A stretch of DNA of 64,000 nt from Pseudomonadota bacterium (GCA_021798915.1 JAJZBM010000006.1:1-64000); one strand, 5' to 3'; counted from the stretch's first letter, positions 53,748 to 63,231 are shown. The notes: generated from the letters alone by a model not told the origin. A program made the numbers and translations.

Positions 53748-54562
53748 TGCTGCGCGCGACCATTCTCGGGATCGGACTCTGGGGGCCGGGTCTTTTCGGC
53801 TGGAGGGAGGGCCGCGCCGTGCTCGCCGGCGCAAACCCGTTCGCCCACGCCGAGGCGAAGCCGCCGGCGCCTTTGCTGCTGCCCGCCAATGAGCGCCGCC
53901 GGGCCGGCCCGGCGGTGCGTCTCGCGCTCGGCGTTGCGGAGGCGGCGGTGGCGATGGCACGGAACGATCATCCCGCTCTCGACCCGGCGACGCTCCGCGC
54001 CGTGTTCGCGAGCTCCAACGGCGAGGGCGCGGTGGTGGATGATCTCCTGAAAACCCTCGCCGATCCCACCGAAGCGGTCGGGGTTTCGCCGACCCAGTTC
54101 CATAATTCCGTCCATAACGTCGCCGCCGGTTATTGGAGCATCGCCCATGGCGGCCGCGCCCCGGCCGATTCGCTCGCCGCCCATGACGCGACCTTCGCCG
54201 CCGGTCTGCTCAAAGCCCTGGCCGAGACCGTGGCGGAGGCGTCGCCGGTGCTGTTCTGCCTGTTCGATGCCCCGCTGCCTTTCCCCCTCGGCGCCTGCCG
54301 GCGCACCGATTTCGCCTTCGGGATGGCCTTGGTTCTCGCCCCGCAAGCATCCGGCGCCGGTGCGCTCGGACAGATCGCGGCACGGTTCGACCCGCGTGAC
54401 GCCGCCCTCGACCGGCCACACGCGCCGGCGCTCGCCGCCCTCGTCGATGGTAATCCGGCGGCGCAGAGCCTCGCCCTTCTCGAAGTCCTCGCGCGCGGAG
54501 AACACCGGCATCTCGCCGCGCCACTCACCACCGGCCATCTCCGGCTCGAGGTGACACCATGA
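53747..54562 (+). CDS. Ketosynthase-like chain length factor
   Basis: 271 residues matching only the N-terminal half of a ketosynthase (Ketoacyl-synt_2 type). Segments ILGIGLWGPGLFGWREGRAVLAG, VFASSNGEGAVVDDLLKTLAD and VSPTQFHNSVHNVAAGYWSIA are characteristic of aryl polyene chain-length-factor proteins. The active-site Cys context of true ketosynthases is absent (AGYWSIAHGG instead), as expected. It starts on the ketosynthase stop and overlaps the dehydratase gene by 4 bp. Confidence 0.82.
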   Translation: MLRATILGIGLWGPGLFGWREGRAVLAGANPFAHAEAKPPAPLLLPANERRRAGPAVRLALGVAEAAVAMARNDHPALDPATLRAVFASSNGEGAVVDDLLKTLADPTEAVGVSPTQFHNSVHNVAAGYWSIAHGGRAPADSLAAHDATFAAGLLKALAETVAEASPVLFCLFDAPLPFPLGACRRTDFAFGMALVLAPQASGAGALGQIAARFDPRDAALDRPHAPALAALVDGNPAAQSLALLEVLARGEHRHLAAPLTTGHLRLEVTP

Positions 54563-55014
54563 CCGTGCCTGCGTCCCTGCTTCCCCCTGGGCTCGATCGC
54601 GCCGGCATCGCCGCCCTGATCCCGCATCAGGGGCGGATGTGCCTGCTCGCAGCACTGCTATCCTGGGACCGGACACGAATCATCTGCCGCGCCGTCCCGC
54701 CGGCGGCGGCGGATCATCCGCTGCGCCGCGCCGGCCAGGTTTCGGCGCTCGCCGGGGTCGAATACGGCTTGCAGGCCGCGGCCCTCCATGGCGCGCTGGC
54801 CAATGCGGCGCCGCAACCGCCCGGCTTTCTCGCCGCCCTCGACGATGTATCGTTCCACGTGGCCGCCCTCACCGGCGAGATCACGGTGACGGCGGAGCGG
54901 CTGCTCGAGGATCCGCGTGGCCTAGTCTATGGCTTTACGCTTGCCACCGAAACCGGCGAAACCCTGGTCTCCGGCCGCGCGGTGATTGCGCTTGCCGCGC
55001 GCCCGCCGGCATGA
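54559..55014 (+). CDS. Hotdog-fold 3-hydroxyacyl-ACP dehydratase (ApeI/ApeP-like)
   Basis: 151 residues. ALIPHQGRMCLLAALLSWD near the N-terminus is the mark of the ApeP-like dehydratases, with HPLRRAGQVSALAGVEYGLQ following. It would remove water from 3-hydroxyacyl-ACP during polyene chain building. Overlaps its neighbours by 4 bp on both sides. Confidence 0.8.
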   Translation: MTVPASLLPPGLDRAGIAALIPHQGRMCLLAALLSWDRTRIICRAVPPAAADHPLRRAGQVSALAGVEYGLQAAALHGALANAAPQPPGFLAALDDVSFHVAALTGEITVTAERLLEDPRGLVYGFTLATETGETLVSGRAVIALAARPPA

Positions 55015-55724
55015 GCGCGCCACGCCGCGCGCTGGTGACCGGGGGCGCGAGCCCGATTGGCGCCGCGATCTGCCGCCGCCTCGCCGCCGCCGGCTGCGCC
55101 GTCATCGTCCACGCCCATGCCTCGGCGCCGGCGGCGCGGGCTTTGGCGGCGGAGATCGGCGGCGAGGTTTTGGCCGCCGATCTCACCGACGAGCCGGCGA
55201 GCCGCGCCGCCCTCACCGCCCTGCTCGCCGCGGGGCCGGTGCAGATCATCGTCCATAACGCCGGCATCCATGACGACGCGCCGCTCGCCGGGATGGATTT
55301 CGCCCGCTGGAAGCCGGTGATCGACGTTTCGCTGCACGGATTCTACGCCGCCGTGCAACCGCTTTTGCTGCCGATGATCGGCACCCGCTGGGGGCGGATC
55401 ATCGCGCTATCCTCGGTCGCGGCGTGCCTCGGCAATCGCGGCCAGAGCAATTACGCCGCCGCCAAGGCCGGGCTCGAAGGCGCCGTGCGGGCGCTGGCGC
55501 GGGAAGTGGCGAGCCGGGGGATCACCGTCAACGCCGTGGCACCGGGAGTGATCGAGAGCCCGGCGACCGCCCGCGCTTTCGATGCGGCGGCGATCAAGGC
55601 CCTGGTGCCGGCCGGGCGCGCCGGACACGCGGCGGAAGTGGCCGATCTGGTCGGCTTCCTGGTCTCCGAGCAGGCCGGCTATATCACCGGCCAGACGATC
55701 GCGATCAATGGCGGGATGGCGTGA
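55011..55724 (+). CDS. FabG-like 3-ketoacyl-ACP reductase
   Basis: 237 residues, classical SDR: RALVTGGASPIGAAICRRL, NNAG-type HNAG (VHNAGIHDD), ALSSVAACLGNRGQSNYAAAKAGLEGA with Ser/Tyr/Lys, and TGQTIAINGGM. The N(R)GQ before the catalytic Tyr is FabG-like. It is last in the KS-CLF-DH-KR set. Its 3' end overlaps the convergent FGGY kinase by 20 bp. No ACP, acyltransferase or ligase gene follows. Confidence 0.86.
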   Translation: MSAPRRALVTGGASPIGAAICRRLAAAGCAVIVHAHASAPAARALAAEIGGEVLAADLTDEPASRAALTALLAAGPVQIIVHNAGIHDDAPLAGMDFARWKPVIDVSLHGFYAAVQPLLLPMIGTRWGRIIALSSVAACLGNRGQSNYAAAKAGLEGAVRALAREVASRGITVNAVAPGVIESPATARAFDAAAIKALVPAGRAGHAAEVADLVGFLVSEQAGYITGQTIAINGGMA

Positions 55725-57246
55725 GCCCCGCTTCGCGCCCCACTACCTCGCGCCCCGCCTCGCGTACCGTCTTCAGCGCCGGATAGAGCGCCGCGTACTG
55801 GGCATAAATCTCGTCGTAAAGCGCGACATTGGCGGCGATCGGGTCGATGCGGCGGCCGGGGCGGACCATCGCCGCGATCCCATCCTCGATCACAGCGAAA
55901 CGGCCGGCGCCGACCGCGGCCAGAATCGCCCCGCCGAGGGAAGGCACCTCGCTCACATCCGGCACGACGACCGGGAGATTGGCGGTATCGGCGTGGATTT
56001 GCAGCCAGAGCGGCGAATTCGTCGCCCCACCCCCGGCCACCATCTCGGCGGCGGCGAAGCCGGCACCGCGCATGGCATCGACGATGGCGCGGGTGCCGAA
56101 GCCGATCGCTTCCAAAATCGCGCGGAAAATATGCGCAACCCCATGATGCAGCGAAAGCCCGGTGATCGCCCCGCGTGAGCGCGAATCGGTGTGCGGCGTG
56201 CGGTTGCCCTGGAAATGATCGAGCGCCAGAACCCCCTCCGCCCCCGGCGGCAGCGCCGCCGCCGCTTCGTTCAGCGCCGCGAGATCGAGGGTGCCGCTCA
56301 TGAGGCGCCGCAGCCAGGCGATGATCGACCCGGTCGAGGTCTGCCCGCCTTCCAGTAAATAGCTGCCGGGATAGAGGGAATCGCGATACGTGCCCCAGAG
56401 CCCCGGCACATGGCGCGGCTGGTCGGAGACCCCGAACTGCAAATGCGACGAGCCGGTGATGAGCGCGATCTGGCCGGGGCGGGCAACGCCGAGGCCGATG
56501 ATCCCGATCAGCGCATCGGCGCCGCCCTGCACCACCCGCACGCTTGCCGGCAGATCGAGATGTTCGGCCGCGTCACGCGTCAGCCGGCCGATCTCCGCGC
56601 CCGGCGCCAGCACCTCTTCCGGCCATTTTTCCAAAAGGGCTTCGATGCCGAGGGCGCGCACCAGGCTCACCGGCCAGCCGCCGCGATCGCTCGCGTAATG
56701 CCAGCGGATGGACGCGTTGTTGAGGCTCGCGCAGCGCCGCCCGGTCAGGCGCAGGGTGAGAAAATCCTGATATTCGCAAATGGTCGCGGCGCGGGCGAAA
56801 TTCTCCGGCTCGTGGCGTGCGAGCCAGAGCGCTTTCGGGATCATCCATTCGGCGGAAACCGGCCCCCGTCCCGCGCCATTGACGATCAAGGCGGGATCGC
56901 CGGTCGCGAGCACTGCCGCCGCCTCCTCGCCGGCGCGCATGTCCATCCACAAAATCGCCGGCCGCAAGGCGCGCCCCGCCGCATCCAACGCGACGACGGT
57001 GCAGCAGGTCGTCGCCAACGACAGCCCCTCGATCTGATCTTTCGCGACCCCGGCCTCGGCGACCGCGGCGCGCACCGCAAGACCGAGAGCCCGCCACCAA
57101 TCCTCGGGATCCTGCTCGGCGCGGGCACCATGAGCGAATTGGGTCTGATAGGGGCTGACGCCATTGCCGAGCGGGCGCCCGGCGAGGTCGAAAACCCGGG
57201 CGCGCAAACTCTCGGTCCCGCCATCGATGCCGATGAAATACGCCAT
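55705..57246 (-). CDS. FGGY-family carbohydrate kinase
   Basis: 513 residues. Begins YFIGIDGGTESLRARVFDLAGRPLG (phosphate 1 motif), with CCTVVALDAAGRALRPAILWMDMRA and the C-terminal MVAGGGATNSPLWLQIHAD. Phosphorylates a ketose or polyol, probably D-xylulose, ribulose or similar, given the adjacent polyol genes. It lies 11 bp after the PfkB gene on the minus strand, in the operon divergent from the regulator. Confidence 0.88.
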   Translation of the reverse strand: MAYFIGIDGGTESLRARVFDLAGRPLGNGVSPYQTQFAHGARAEQDPEDWWRALGLAVRAAVAEAGVAKDQIEGLSLATTCCTVVALDAAGRALRPAILWMDMRAGEEAAAVLATGDPALIVNGAGRGPVSAEWMIPKALWLARHEPENFARAATICEYQDFLTLRLTGRRCASLNNASIRWHYASDRGGWPVSLVRALGIEALLEKWPEEVLAPGAEIGRLTRDAAEHLDLPASVRVVQGGADALIGIIGLGVARPGQIALITGSSHLQFGVSDQPRHVPGLWGTYRDSLYPGSYLLEGGQTSTGSIIAWLRRLMSGTLDLAALNEAAAALPPGAEGVLALDHFQGNRTPHTDSRSRGAITGLSLHHGVAHIFRAILEAIGFGTRAIVDAMRGAGFAAAEMVAGGGATNSPLWLQIHADTANLPVVVPDVSEVPSLGGAILAAVGAGRFAVIEDGIAAMVRPGRRIDPIAANVALYDEIYAQYAALYPALKTVREAGREVVGREAGLTPSRH

Positions 57247-57257
57247 CCGCTTCTCCC

Positions 57258-58226
57258 TTATCCCCGTTCTTCCTGGGCCGGAGCCGGCTTCGCCGCAGCG
57301 GCGATGAAGGCGCTGAGCGTCGCCTCGTCGCTATTGCCTTCCATCGGCCCACGCTTGGCGACCGCGAGTGCACCGGCGGCGTTGGCGCGCGCGAGAGCAC
57401 GCGCGAGCGGCAGATCACGGAGCAGTGACGCGAGAAACGTCGCGCCGGCGCAATCGCCGGCCCCGGTCGGGTCGATTTCGGTGGTCGCGAAAGGCGGCGC
57501 GCTGAGGCGCTGGCTGTGATCGGCATAGCGGCTGCCGGCGGCGCCGAGCTTGAGAAACACGCGCCGCGCGCGCCATGACAGCATGGTGGTGAGCGCTGCC
57601 TCGACCTCCGCACCGGGGCAGAGGAAGGCGAGATCGACCTCGCTCGGCATCAGGATATCGGCACGGCGGGCGATCTCATGGATCGCCTCGGCAACGAAGG
57701 GGGCGCGCAATAGCGCGGGGCGGATATTGGGATCGAAGGAAATCTGCGCCCCGGCGGCCTCGGCGAGGGCGATGCCGCGGCGGATGGCGGCGATCATCGG
57801 CGGCGAAAACAAGGACGAGCCCATGATGTGGAAAAAGCGGCAGCCGGCGAACAGCGCCGCCGGCACGTCGTCTTCACGAAATCGGCCGGGCGCCGCGTCC
57901 TTCAAGTGGAACAGAAATTCGCGGCTGCCATCGGCGAAATAGGTCGCGAAGGCAACGCCGGTGGTGGCATCATCGAGTACCCGCACCGCACCGACATCGA
58001 CGCCGCTGGCGCGCAAGCGGCCGAGAACCGCTTTTCCGAACGCATCGGCGCCGACCGCGCCGGCGATCGCCGTCGTAACACCGAGCCGCGCCGCCTGATC
58101 GACAAAAATCGCCGGAGCACCGGAGGGATAGGGGCCGAGATAGCGGCCGGGCGCGGACAAAGCCTGCCCGACCGTCTCGGCCAGGACATCGACCAACACT
58201 TCACCAATGGTCACGATTTCGGGCAT
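57258..58226 (-). CDS. PfkB-family sugar kinase
   Basis: 322 residues, ribokinase fold. N-terminal EIVTIGEVLVDVLAE, the GGxxxN-type region replaced by LGPYPSGAPAIFVDQAARLG, and the C-terminal anion-hole/catalytic DPTGAGDCAGATFLASLL. A fructokinase-type role would complete polyol breakdown through ketoses; that is inferred from location. It is first in the minus-strand operon, 101 bp from the divergent SorC-type regulator. Confidence 0.88.
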   Translation of the reverse strand: MPEIVTIGEVLVDVLAETVGQALSAPGRYLGPYPSGAPAIFVDQAARLGVTTAIAGAVGADAFGKAVLGRLRASGVDVGAVRVLDDATTGVAFATYFADGSREFLFHLKDAAPGRFREDDVPAALFAGCRFFHIMGSSLFSPPMIAAIRRGIALAEAAGAQISFDPNIRPALLRAPFVAEAIHEIARRADILMPSEVDLAFLCPGAEVEAALTTMLSWRARRVFLKLGAAGSRYADHSQRLSAPPFATTEIDPTGAGDCAGATFLASLLRDLPLARALARANAAGALAVAKRGPMEGNSDEATLSAFIAAAAKPAPAQEERG

Positions 58227-58261
58227 TCCCGCGTCTCCGGCGCTTCCTCAACGAGGACATT

Positions 58262-58290
58262 GGCAAATATCCTCTGAGTGGGCAATATCC
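58262..58290. promoter_or_regulatory. Candidate operator repeats between the kinase operon and the regulator
   Basis: GGCAAATATCC (58262) and GGCAATATCC (58281) are direct repeats about 19 bp apart, roughly two helical turns. A related GGGCAAATGCCC (59351-59362) lies just upstream of the binding-protein gene. They are candidate sites for the SorC-type regulator. Confidence 0.4.
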
Positions 58291-58327
58291 CATCCAGTTT
58301 CGCGCCGTTGCGCGCAAGGAGCCACTC

Positions 58328-59338
58328 ATGGACGAGGCCAGCCCATCCCGCCGCCAGCGCCTTTCCCGCGATCGCCTCGATCAGGCGGCGCGCGCCGCGT
58401 GGCTCTATTACATCGCCGGGCGCACGCAGGACGAAATCGCCGCCGAACTCCATGTTTCGCGCCAGACCGCACAACGCCTGGTCGCGCGCGCGGTTGCCGA
58501 AAAGCTGATCAAATTCCGTTTCGACCATCCGCTCGGCAGTTGTCTCGCCAAGGCGGAGCGGCTCGGCACCCGCTATCGCCTCGCCCATTGCGAGGTGGTG
58601 CCGACGGCGAGCGGCGACGATGGCAGCCTGCCCGGCCTTGCCATCGCGGCGGCGCAGTATCTGGAAACCTGGCTCACCCAGCCGGCGCCGCTGGTGATCG
58701 GGTTTTCGACCGGCCGCACGCTGCGCGCCGTCGCCGCCGAGATTTCGCCGCTCGAAGCGCCGCAACATAAGCTGTTTTCGCTCTGCGGCACGCTCGGTTA
58801 CGATGGCCGCGCCATGGCCGCCGACCCGGTGATGCGGATCGCCGAACGCACCGGCGCGCAATGTTTCCCGATGACCCTGCCGCTGGCCACCAGCACCGCC
58901 GAAGAGAAAGCCCTCGCCGAGCGCCAGCGCGCCTATCAGACATTGCAAAACCTCACTCAGCAGGCGCGCTGTCTTTTTCTCGGCGTCGGCCATATCGGCT
59001 GGCGGGCGCCCTTGCATCAGAGCGGCTTCATCACCGATGCCGAACTCGCGGCGTTGATGGAGGCCGGCGCGATCGGCGAAATCGCCGGCTGCGCTTTCGA
59101 TGCGCGCGGCACCCGCGTCGCGACCCCGCTCGCCGCGCGCATCACCGCGCTCTGGGCCGGCAGTAGCCAGGGCGCCATCCGGGTCGGTATCGCGGCGGGC
59201 GCGGAGAAACTGCCCGCACTCCGCGCGGCGCTCGCAGGTGGCCTCCTGAACGGCCTGATCACCGATGAGGCGACCGCGGCCGGCCTGATGGACGCGCGAT
59301 CGGCGCTTGACAGAAGGGTTGGCGCTGTCCGAAGATAA
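58328..59338 (+). CDS. SorC/DeoR-type sugar-binding transcriptional regulator
   Basis: 336 residues. N-terminal helix-turn-helix (WLYYIAGRTQDEIAAELHVSRQTAQRLVARAV) and a C-terminal effector domain typical of SorC regulators (LVIGFSTGRTLRAVAAEI; SLCGTLGYDGRAM; CLFLGVGHIGWRAPLHQSGF). Likely binds a phosphorylated sugar or polyol and controls both the divergent kinase operon and the downstream transporter operon. Confidence 0.9.
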   Translation: MDEASPSRRQRLSRDRLDQAARAAWLYYIAGRTQDEIAAELHVSRQTAQRLVARAVAEKLIKFRFDHPLGSCLAKAERLGTRYRLAHCEVVPTASGDDGSLPGLAIAAAQYLETWLTQPAPLVIGFSTGRTLRAVAAEISPLEAPQHKLFSLCGTLGYDGRAMAADPVMRIAERTGAQCFPMTLPLATSTAEEKALAERQRAYQTLQNLTQQARCLFLGVGHIGWRAPLHQSGFITDAELAALMEAGAIGEIAGCAFDARGTRVATPLAARITALWAGSSQGAIRVGIAAGAEKLPALRAALAGGLLNGLITDEATAAGLMDARSALDRRVGAVRR

Positions 59339-59382
59339 CGCCCTCGTCAAGGGCAAATGCCCAGATCCTCGGGAGGAACGCA

Positions 59383-60717
59383 ATGCGCCATCACGCGCAG
59401 GGAATGAAACATGCCGCCGCCGGCCTCATGCTGGCCGGGGGTCTGCTGCTCGGCTCATCCGCCGCCACCACCGCCGCGACGATCACCATCGCCACCGTGA
59501 ACAACTCCCAGATGGTCGAGATGCAGAAGCTCTCGACCCAGTGGGAGAAGGAAACCGGGAACAAAATCAACTGGGTGGTGCTGGAGGAAAATGTTCTCCG
59601 CCAGCGTGTGACGACCGACATCGCAACCCATGGCGGGCAGTTCGACATCCTCACCATCGGATCATACGAGACCCCGATCTGGGGCAAGCAGAACTGGCTC
59701 GTCAGCCTCGACGGTTTTCCCGCGTCCTATGACATGAATGACGTGTTCCCGTCGGTGCGGGAAGCCTTGTCGGCGAATGGGAAATTATATGCAGTGCCAT
59801 TCTACGCCGAAAGCTCGTTCACCTATTATCGCAAAGACCTTTTCGACAAAGCCGGCCTCACCATGCCGAGCCAGCCGAAATATGACGAGGTCAGGACATT
59901 CGCCGAAAAACTGACCGATCGCGCGCATGAGCAATACGGCATTTGCCTGCGCGGCAAGCCCGGCTGGGGCGAAAACATGGCCTATCTCGATACCCTGGTG
60001 AATACGTTCGGCGGCCGCTGGTTCGATGAAAACTGGAAGCCGCAATTGAACACCCCGGCCTGGCACCAAGCGGTGAGTTTCTACATCGACATGATGCATA
60101 AATACGGCCCGCCCGGCGCCAATTCCAATGGCTTCAACGAAAATCAGGCGCTTTTCGCGACCGGCCATTGCGCGATGTGGATCGACGCCACCTCCGGCGC
60201 CGGACTGCTCTATGACCGCAAGCAGAGCCAGGTTGCCGACAAGGTCGCCTTCACCGCGGCCCCGATCGCGAAAGTGCCGAATGGCGCGCATTGGTTCTGG
60301 TCTTGGGCTCTCGCGATTCCGGAGAGTTCGAAAAACGTCGCGGTCGCCAAATCCTTCCTGCAATGGTCGACTTCGCGCGCCTATATCGAGACCGTCGGCA
60401 AGACCGATGGCTGGACGGTGGTGCCGCCAGGGACGCGCAAATCGACGTATGAGAACCCGCAATATCTGAAAGCGGCGCCGTTCGCCGACTTCGTCAAAAA
60501 CGCCATCATGACCGCCGATCTCAACCATCCGACGGCGGAAAAAGTTCCCTATACCGGGATCCAATATGTCGCCATCCCGGAATTCCAGGCGATCGGCACC
60601 ACCGTCGGCCAGATGATCGCCGGCGCCTTGACCGGGCAGATGAGCGTCGATGACGCGCTCAAAGAAGCACAGGCCAGCGTTGCGGCAACGATGCAGCAGG
60701 CTGGCTACACGCAATAG
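59383..60717 (+). CDS. Polyol ABC transporter substrate-binding protein (SmoE-like)
   Basis: 444 residues. Start with GGGAGGAACGCA upstream. Signal peptide to about residue 36 (LLLGSSAATTAAT). Family 1 extracellular solute-binding protein: TVNNSQMVEMQKLSTQWEKETGNKINWVVLEENVLRQRVT, FCMxxxGWGENMAYLD-like RGKPGWGENMAYLDTLVNTF, and DGWTVVPPGTRKSTYENP near the C-terminus. These parts are typical of sorbitol/mannitol binders. Followed by two permeases. Confidence 0.9.
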   Translation: MRHHAQGMKHAAAGLMLAGGLLLGSSAATTAATITIATVNNSQMVEMQKLSTQWEKETGNKINWVVLEENVLRQRVTTDIATHGGQFDILTIGSYETPIWGKQNWLVSLDGFPASYDMNDVFPSVREALSANGKLYAVPFYAESSFTYYRKDLFDKAGLTMPSQPKYDEVRTFAEKLTDRAHEQYGICLRGKPGWGENMAYLDTLVNTFGGRWFDENWKPQLNTPAWHQAVSFYIDMMHKYGPPGANSNGFNENQALFATGHCAMWIDATSGAGLLYDRKQSQVADKVAFTAAPIAKVPNGAHWFWSWALAIPESSKNVAVAKSFLQWSTSRAYIETVGKTDGWTVVPPGTRKSTYENPQYLKAAPFADFVKNAIMTADLNHPTAEKVPYTGIQYVAIPEFQAIGTTVGQMIAGALTGQMSVDDALKEAQASVAATMQQAGYTQ

Positions 60718-60747
60718 CACGGAGGATCGATCGCGGAGGGCGGAAAG

Positions 60748-61629
60748 GTGCAGCGAAAGCCGGCGAAAGCAGCCCGGGTCAACACCTTTCCGCTTCTGGC
60801 GCCTTCTGTCCTGGCGCTGCTGGTGTGGATGACCGTGCCGCTCGCGATCACGGTGTGGTTTTCCTTCCGCCGCTATAATTTGCTCAACCCGATGCTGCAT
60901 GGCTTTGCCGGGTTCAATAATTATCGTTTCCTCATCGCCGATCCCGCACTCTCGCATATCCTGCTGACCACCATCGTCCTCGTGGTTGCCATACTCGCCA
61001 TCACCGTGAGCCTTGGCGCGGTGATGGCGGCGTTGTTCAATCTTTCGTTCCCCGGTCGCGGCATTGCCCGAGTGTTGATGATTTCGCCATTCTTCGTCAT
61101 GCCGACGGTGAGTGCCCTGATCTGGAAAAATCTCCTCATGCACCCGGTGAACGGGCTTTTCGCCGCGATCGCGCGCGGCCTAGGCCTGCCGGTGATCGAC
61201 TGGTTCGGAAGCCTGCCGCTTCTTTCCATCATCATCATCGTCTCATGGGAATGGATGCCCTTCGCCTTTCTCATTCTGCTCACCGCTCTGCAATCGCTCG
61301 ACCAGGAACAACTCGAAGCCGCGCGCCTCGACGGTGCGGGCCCTGTTGCGATCTTCTTTCATATCCAGATCCCGCACATGGCGCGTGCGATCAGCGTCGT
61401 CGTGATGATGGAAACGATTTTCCTCCTCGGCATATTTGCCGAAATCTATGTGACCACGGCGGGCGGGCCCGGAATCGCCACCACCAATCTGCCCTTCCTC
61501 ATCTATCAGCGCGCGCTTCTCGCCTTCAACGTCGGCAGTGCGTCGGCGGCGGGTGTCATCGCGATCGTGCTTGCCAATATCATCGCCGCCTTCCTCATCC
61601 GCACCATCGCCAAGAGGCTGGACGTATGA
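60748..61629 (+). CDS. Polyol ABC transporter permease (SmoF-like)
   Basis: 293 residues from a GTG at 60748. Six predicted membrane helices and the ATPase-contacting EAA loop EAARLDGAGPVAIFFHIQIP. FFVMPTVSALIWKNLLMHPVNGLF is typical of sorbitol/mannitol permease 1. It overlaps the next permease by 4 bp. Confidence 0.92.
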   Translation: MQRKPAKAARVNTFPLLAPSVLALLVWMTVPLAITVWFSFRRYNLLNPMLHGFAGFNNYRFLIADPALSHILLTTIVLVVAILAITVSLGAVMAALFNLSFPGRGIARVLMISPFFVMPTVSALIWKNLLMHPVNGLFAAIARGLGLPVIDWFGSLPLLSIIIIVSWEWMPFAFLILLTALQSLDQEQLEAARLDGAGPVAIFFHIQIPHMARAISVVVMMETIFLLGIFAEIYVTTAGGPGIATTNLPFLIYQRALLAFNVGSASAAGVIAIVLANIIAAFLIRTIAKRLDV

Positions 61630-62441
61630 GCAAGGCGCCGTTGCGGATCGCTGTTGCCATCGCTTGGCTTGCGGCATTGCTGAATTTCTTTCCGCTCGCC
61701 TGGATGCTGCTCGCGAGTTTCAAAACCGAAGTGCAGGCCATCGCCTCGCCACCGCTTTTTTTCTTCCGACCCACCCTCGATAATTACCGCGGCATTTTCG
61801 CCCAGCAGGATTACGCGAGTTTCGCGTTGAACAGCATCGTGATTTCCTTGGCGACGACGCTGCTCATGCTCCTCCTCGCGGTGCCGGCGGCGTTCGCCAT
61901 GGCGTTTTATCCGGGCGCGAAAACACGTGACCTCCTGCTCTGGATGTTATCGACGAAAATGCTGCCGGCGGTCGGCGTGCTCGTGCCGATCTATCTTCTG
62001 GCGCGTGATCTGCATCTTCTCGACACACTGACCGCGCTTGTCATCGTCAATACGTTGAGCAATCTGCCGATCGCCGTCTGGATGCTCTTCACCTTCTTTC
62101 GCGAAACTCCAAAAGACATCATCGAAGCCAGCCGCATCGATGGCGCGAACGTCCTCCAGACCATCTTTCTCGTGCTCCTGCCGCTCGTCCTGCCCGGCAT
62201 CGCCTCGACATCCTTGCTTTCCATCATTCTGTGTTGGAACGAGGCGTTTTGGAGTCTCAACCTTTCGGCCCATAACGCCGCCCCGCTCACCGCCTTCATC
62301 GCCTCGTTCTCGGCCCCGCAAGGTTTGTTCTGGGCGCGGCTTTCCGCCGCTTCGGTCCTAGCGATCGCCCCCATCCTGGTCTTTGGCTGGATCAGCCAGC
62401 GCCAGCTCGTCCGCGGGCTGACATTCGGCGCCGTGAAATAA
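61626..62441 (+). CDS. Polyol ABC transporter permease (SmoG-like)
   Basis: 271 residues, six predicted membrane helices. The EAA loop reads EASRIDGANVLQTIFLVLLP; LWMLSTKMLPAVGVLVPIYLL and SLNLSAHNAAPLTAFIASF are typical of sorbitol/mannitol permease 2. The ATP-binding subunit is not between here and the window end; it may lie beyond. Confidence 0.93.
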   Translation: MSKAPLRIAVAIAWLAALLNFFPLAWMLLASFKTEVQAIASPPLFFFRPTLDNYRGIFAQQDYASFALNSIVISLATTLLMLLLAVPAAFAMAFYPGAKTRDLLLWMLSTKMLPAVGVLVPIYLLARDLHLLDTLTALVIVNTLSNLPIAVWMLFTFFRETPKDIIEASRIDGANVLQTIFLVLLPLVLPGIASTSLLSIILCWNEAFWSLNLSAHNAAPLTAFIASFSAPQGLFWARLSAASVLAIAPILVFGWISQRQLVRGLTFGAVK

Positions 62442-62457
62442 ACGAAGGATTACACTG

Positions 62458-63231
62458 ATGTATCTCCAGAAATATGACCTGCATGGCCGTGTCGCCGTGG
62501 TCACCGGCGCGGGACAAGGGATCGGCTTTTGTGCGGCTCAGGCACTCGGAGAGGCGGGCGCGACCGTCGTCATCGCCGAAAAAATCCCCGAACGCATCGC
62601 CAGCGCGGTGCAGGAGTTGGCGCAAGGCGGCATCACCGCGCATGGCATGCCGCTCGATGTGACGGACTCCGCGGCGGTCGAGGCGTTTGCCGAGCGTGTC
62701 GTCAAGGATCATGGCCATATCGATATCCTGGTCAATAACGCCGGCGTCGCGGTGAGCGATGTTCGCGCCGAGGACACCACCGATGCGCATTGGCGGATGC
62801 ATATGAACGTCAATCTCGACGGCCTGTTTTATTGCTGCCGCAGTTTCGGGAAGCGCATGCTGGAGCAAGGAAGCGGCGCCATTGTCAATATCGGTTCCAT
62901 GTCCGGCTTTATCGTCAACAAACCACAGCCACAGAGTTTTTATAACGCCTCGAAAGCCGCCGTTCATCACCTCACCCGCTCCCTGGCTGCCGAATGGGGG
63001 GCGCGCGGCGTGCGGGTCAATGCCGTCGCGCCGACCTATATCGAAACCCCCTTGACCCGGTTTGGCATGCAAAACGGCGAAATGTACCAGACCTGGCTCG
63101 ACATGACGCCGATGCACCGTGTCGGTCAGCCGGAAGAGATCGCATCCGTGGTGCTCTTCCTCGCCTCCGACGCAGCAAGCCTGCTTACCGGCAGCATCGT
63201 GCTCGCCGATGGCGGCTATACTTGCTGGTGA
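62458..63231 (+). CDS. SDR dehydrogenase of the polyol operon
   Basis: 257 residues. VAVVTGAGQGIGFCAAQAL, LVNNAGVAVSD, IVNIGSMSGFIVNKPQPQSFYNASKAAVHHL (Ser/Tyr/Lys) and SDAASLLTGSIVLADGGYTCW. GAAGGA precedes the ATG. Likely oxidises a polyol or its ketose relative with NAD(P)+. The family also includes D-arabinitol and mannitol dehydrogenases; the substrate is not fixed. It is 16 bp after the permease gene. Confidence 0.88.
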   Translation: MYLQKYDLHGRVAVVTGAGQGIGFCAAQALGEAGATVVIAEKIPERIASAVQELAQGGITAHGMPLDVTDSAAVEAFAERVVKDHGHIDILVNNAGVAVSDVRAEDTTDAHWRMHMNVNLDGLFYCCRSFGKRMLEQGSGAIVNIGSMSGFIVNKPQPQSFYNASKAAVHHLTRSLAAEWGARGVRVNAVAPTYIETPLTRFGMQNGEMYQTWLDMTPMHRVGQPEEIASVVLFLASDAASLLTGSIVLADGGYTCW

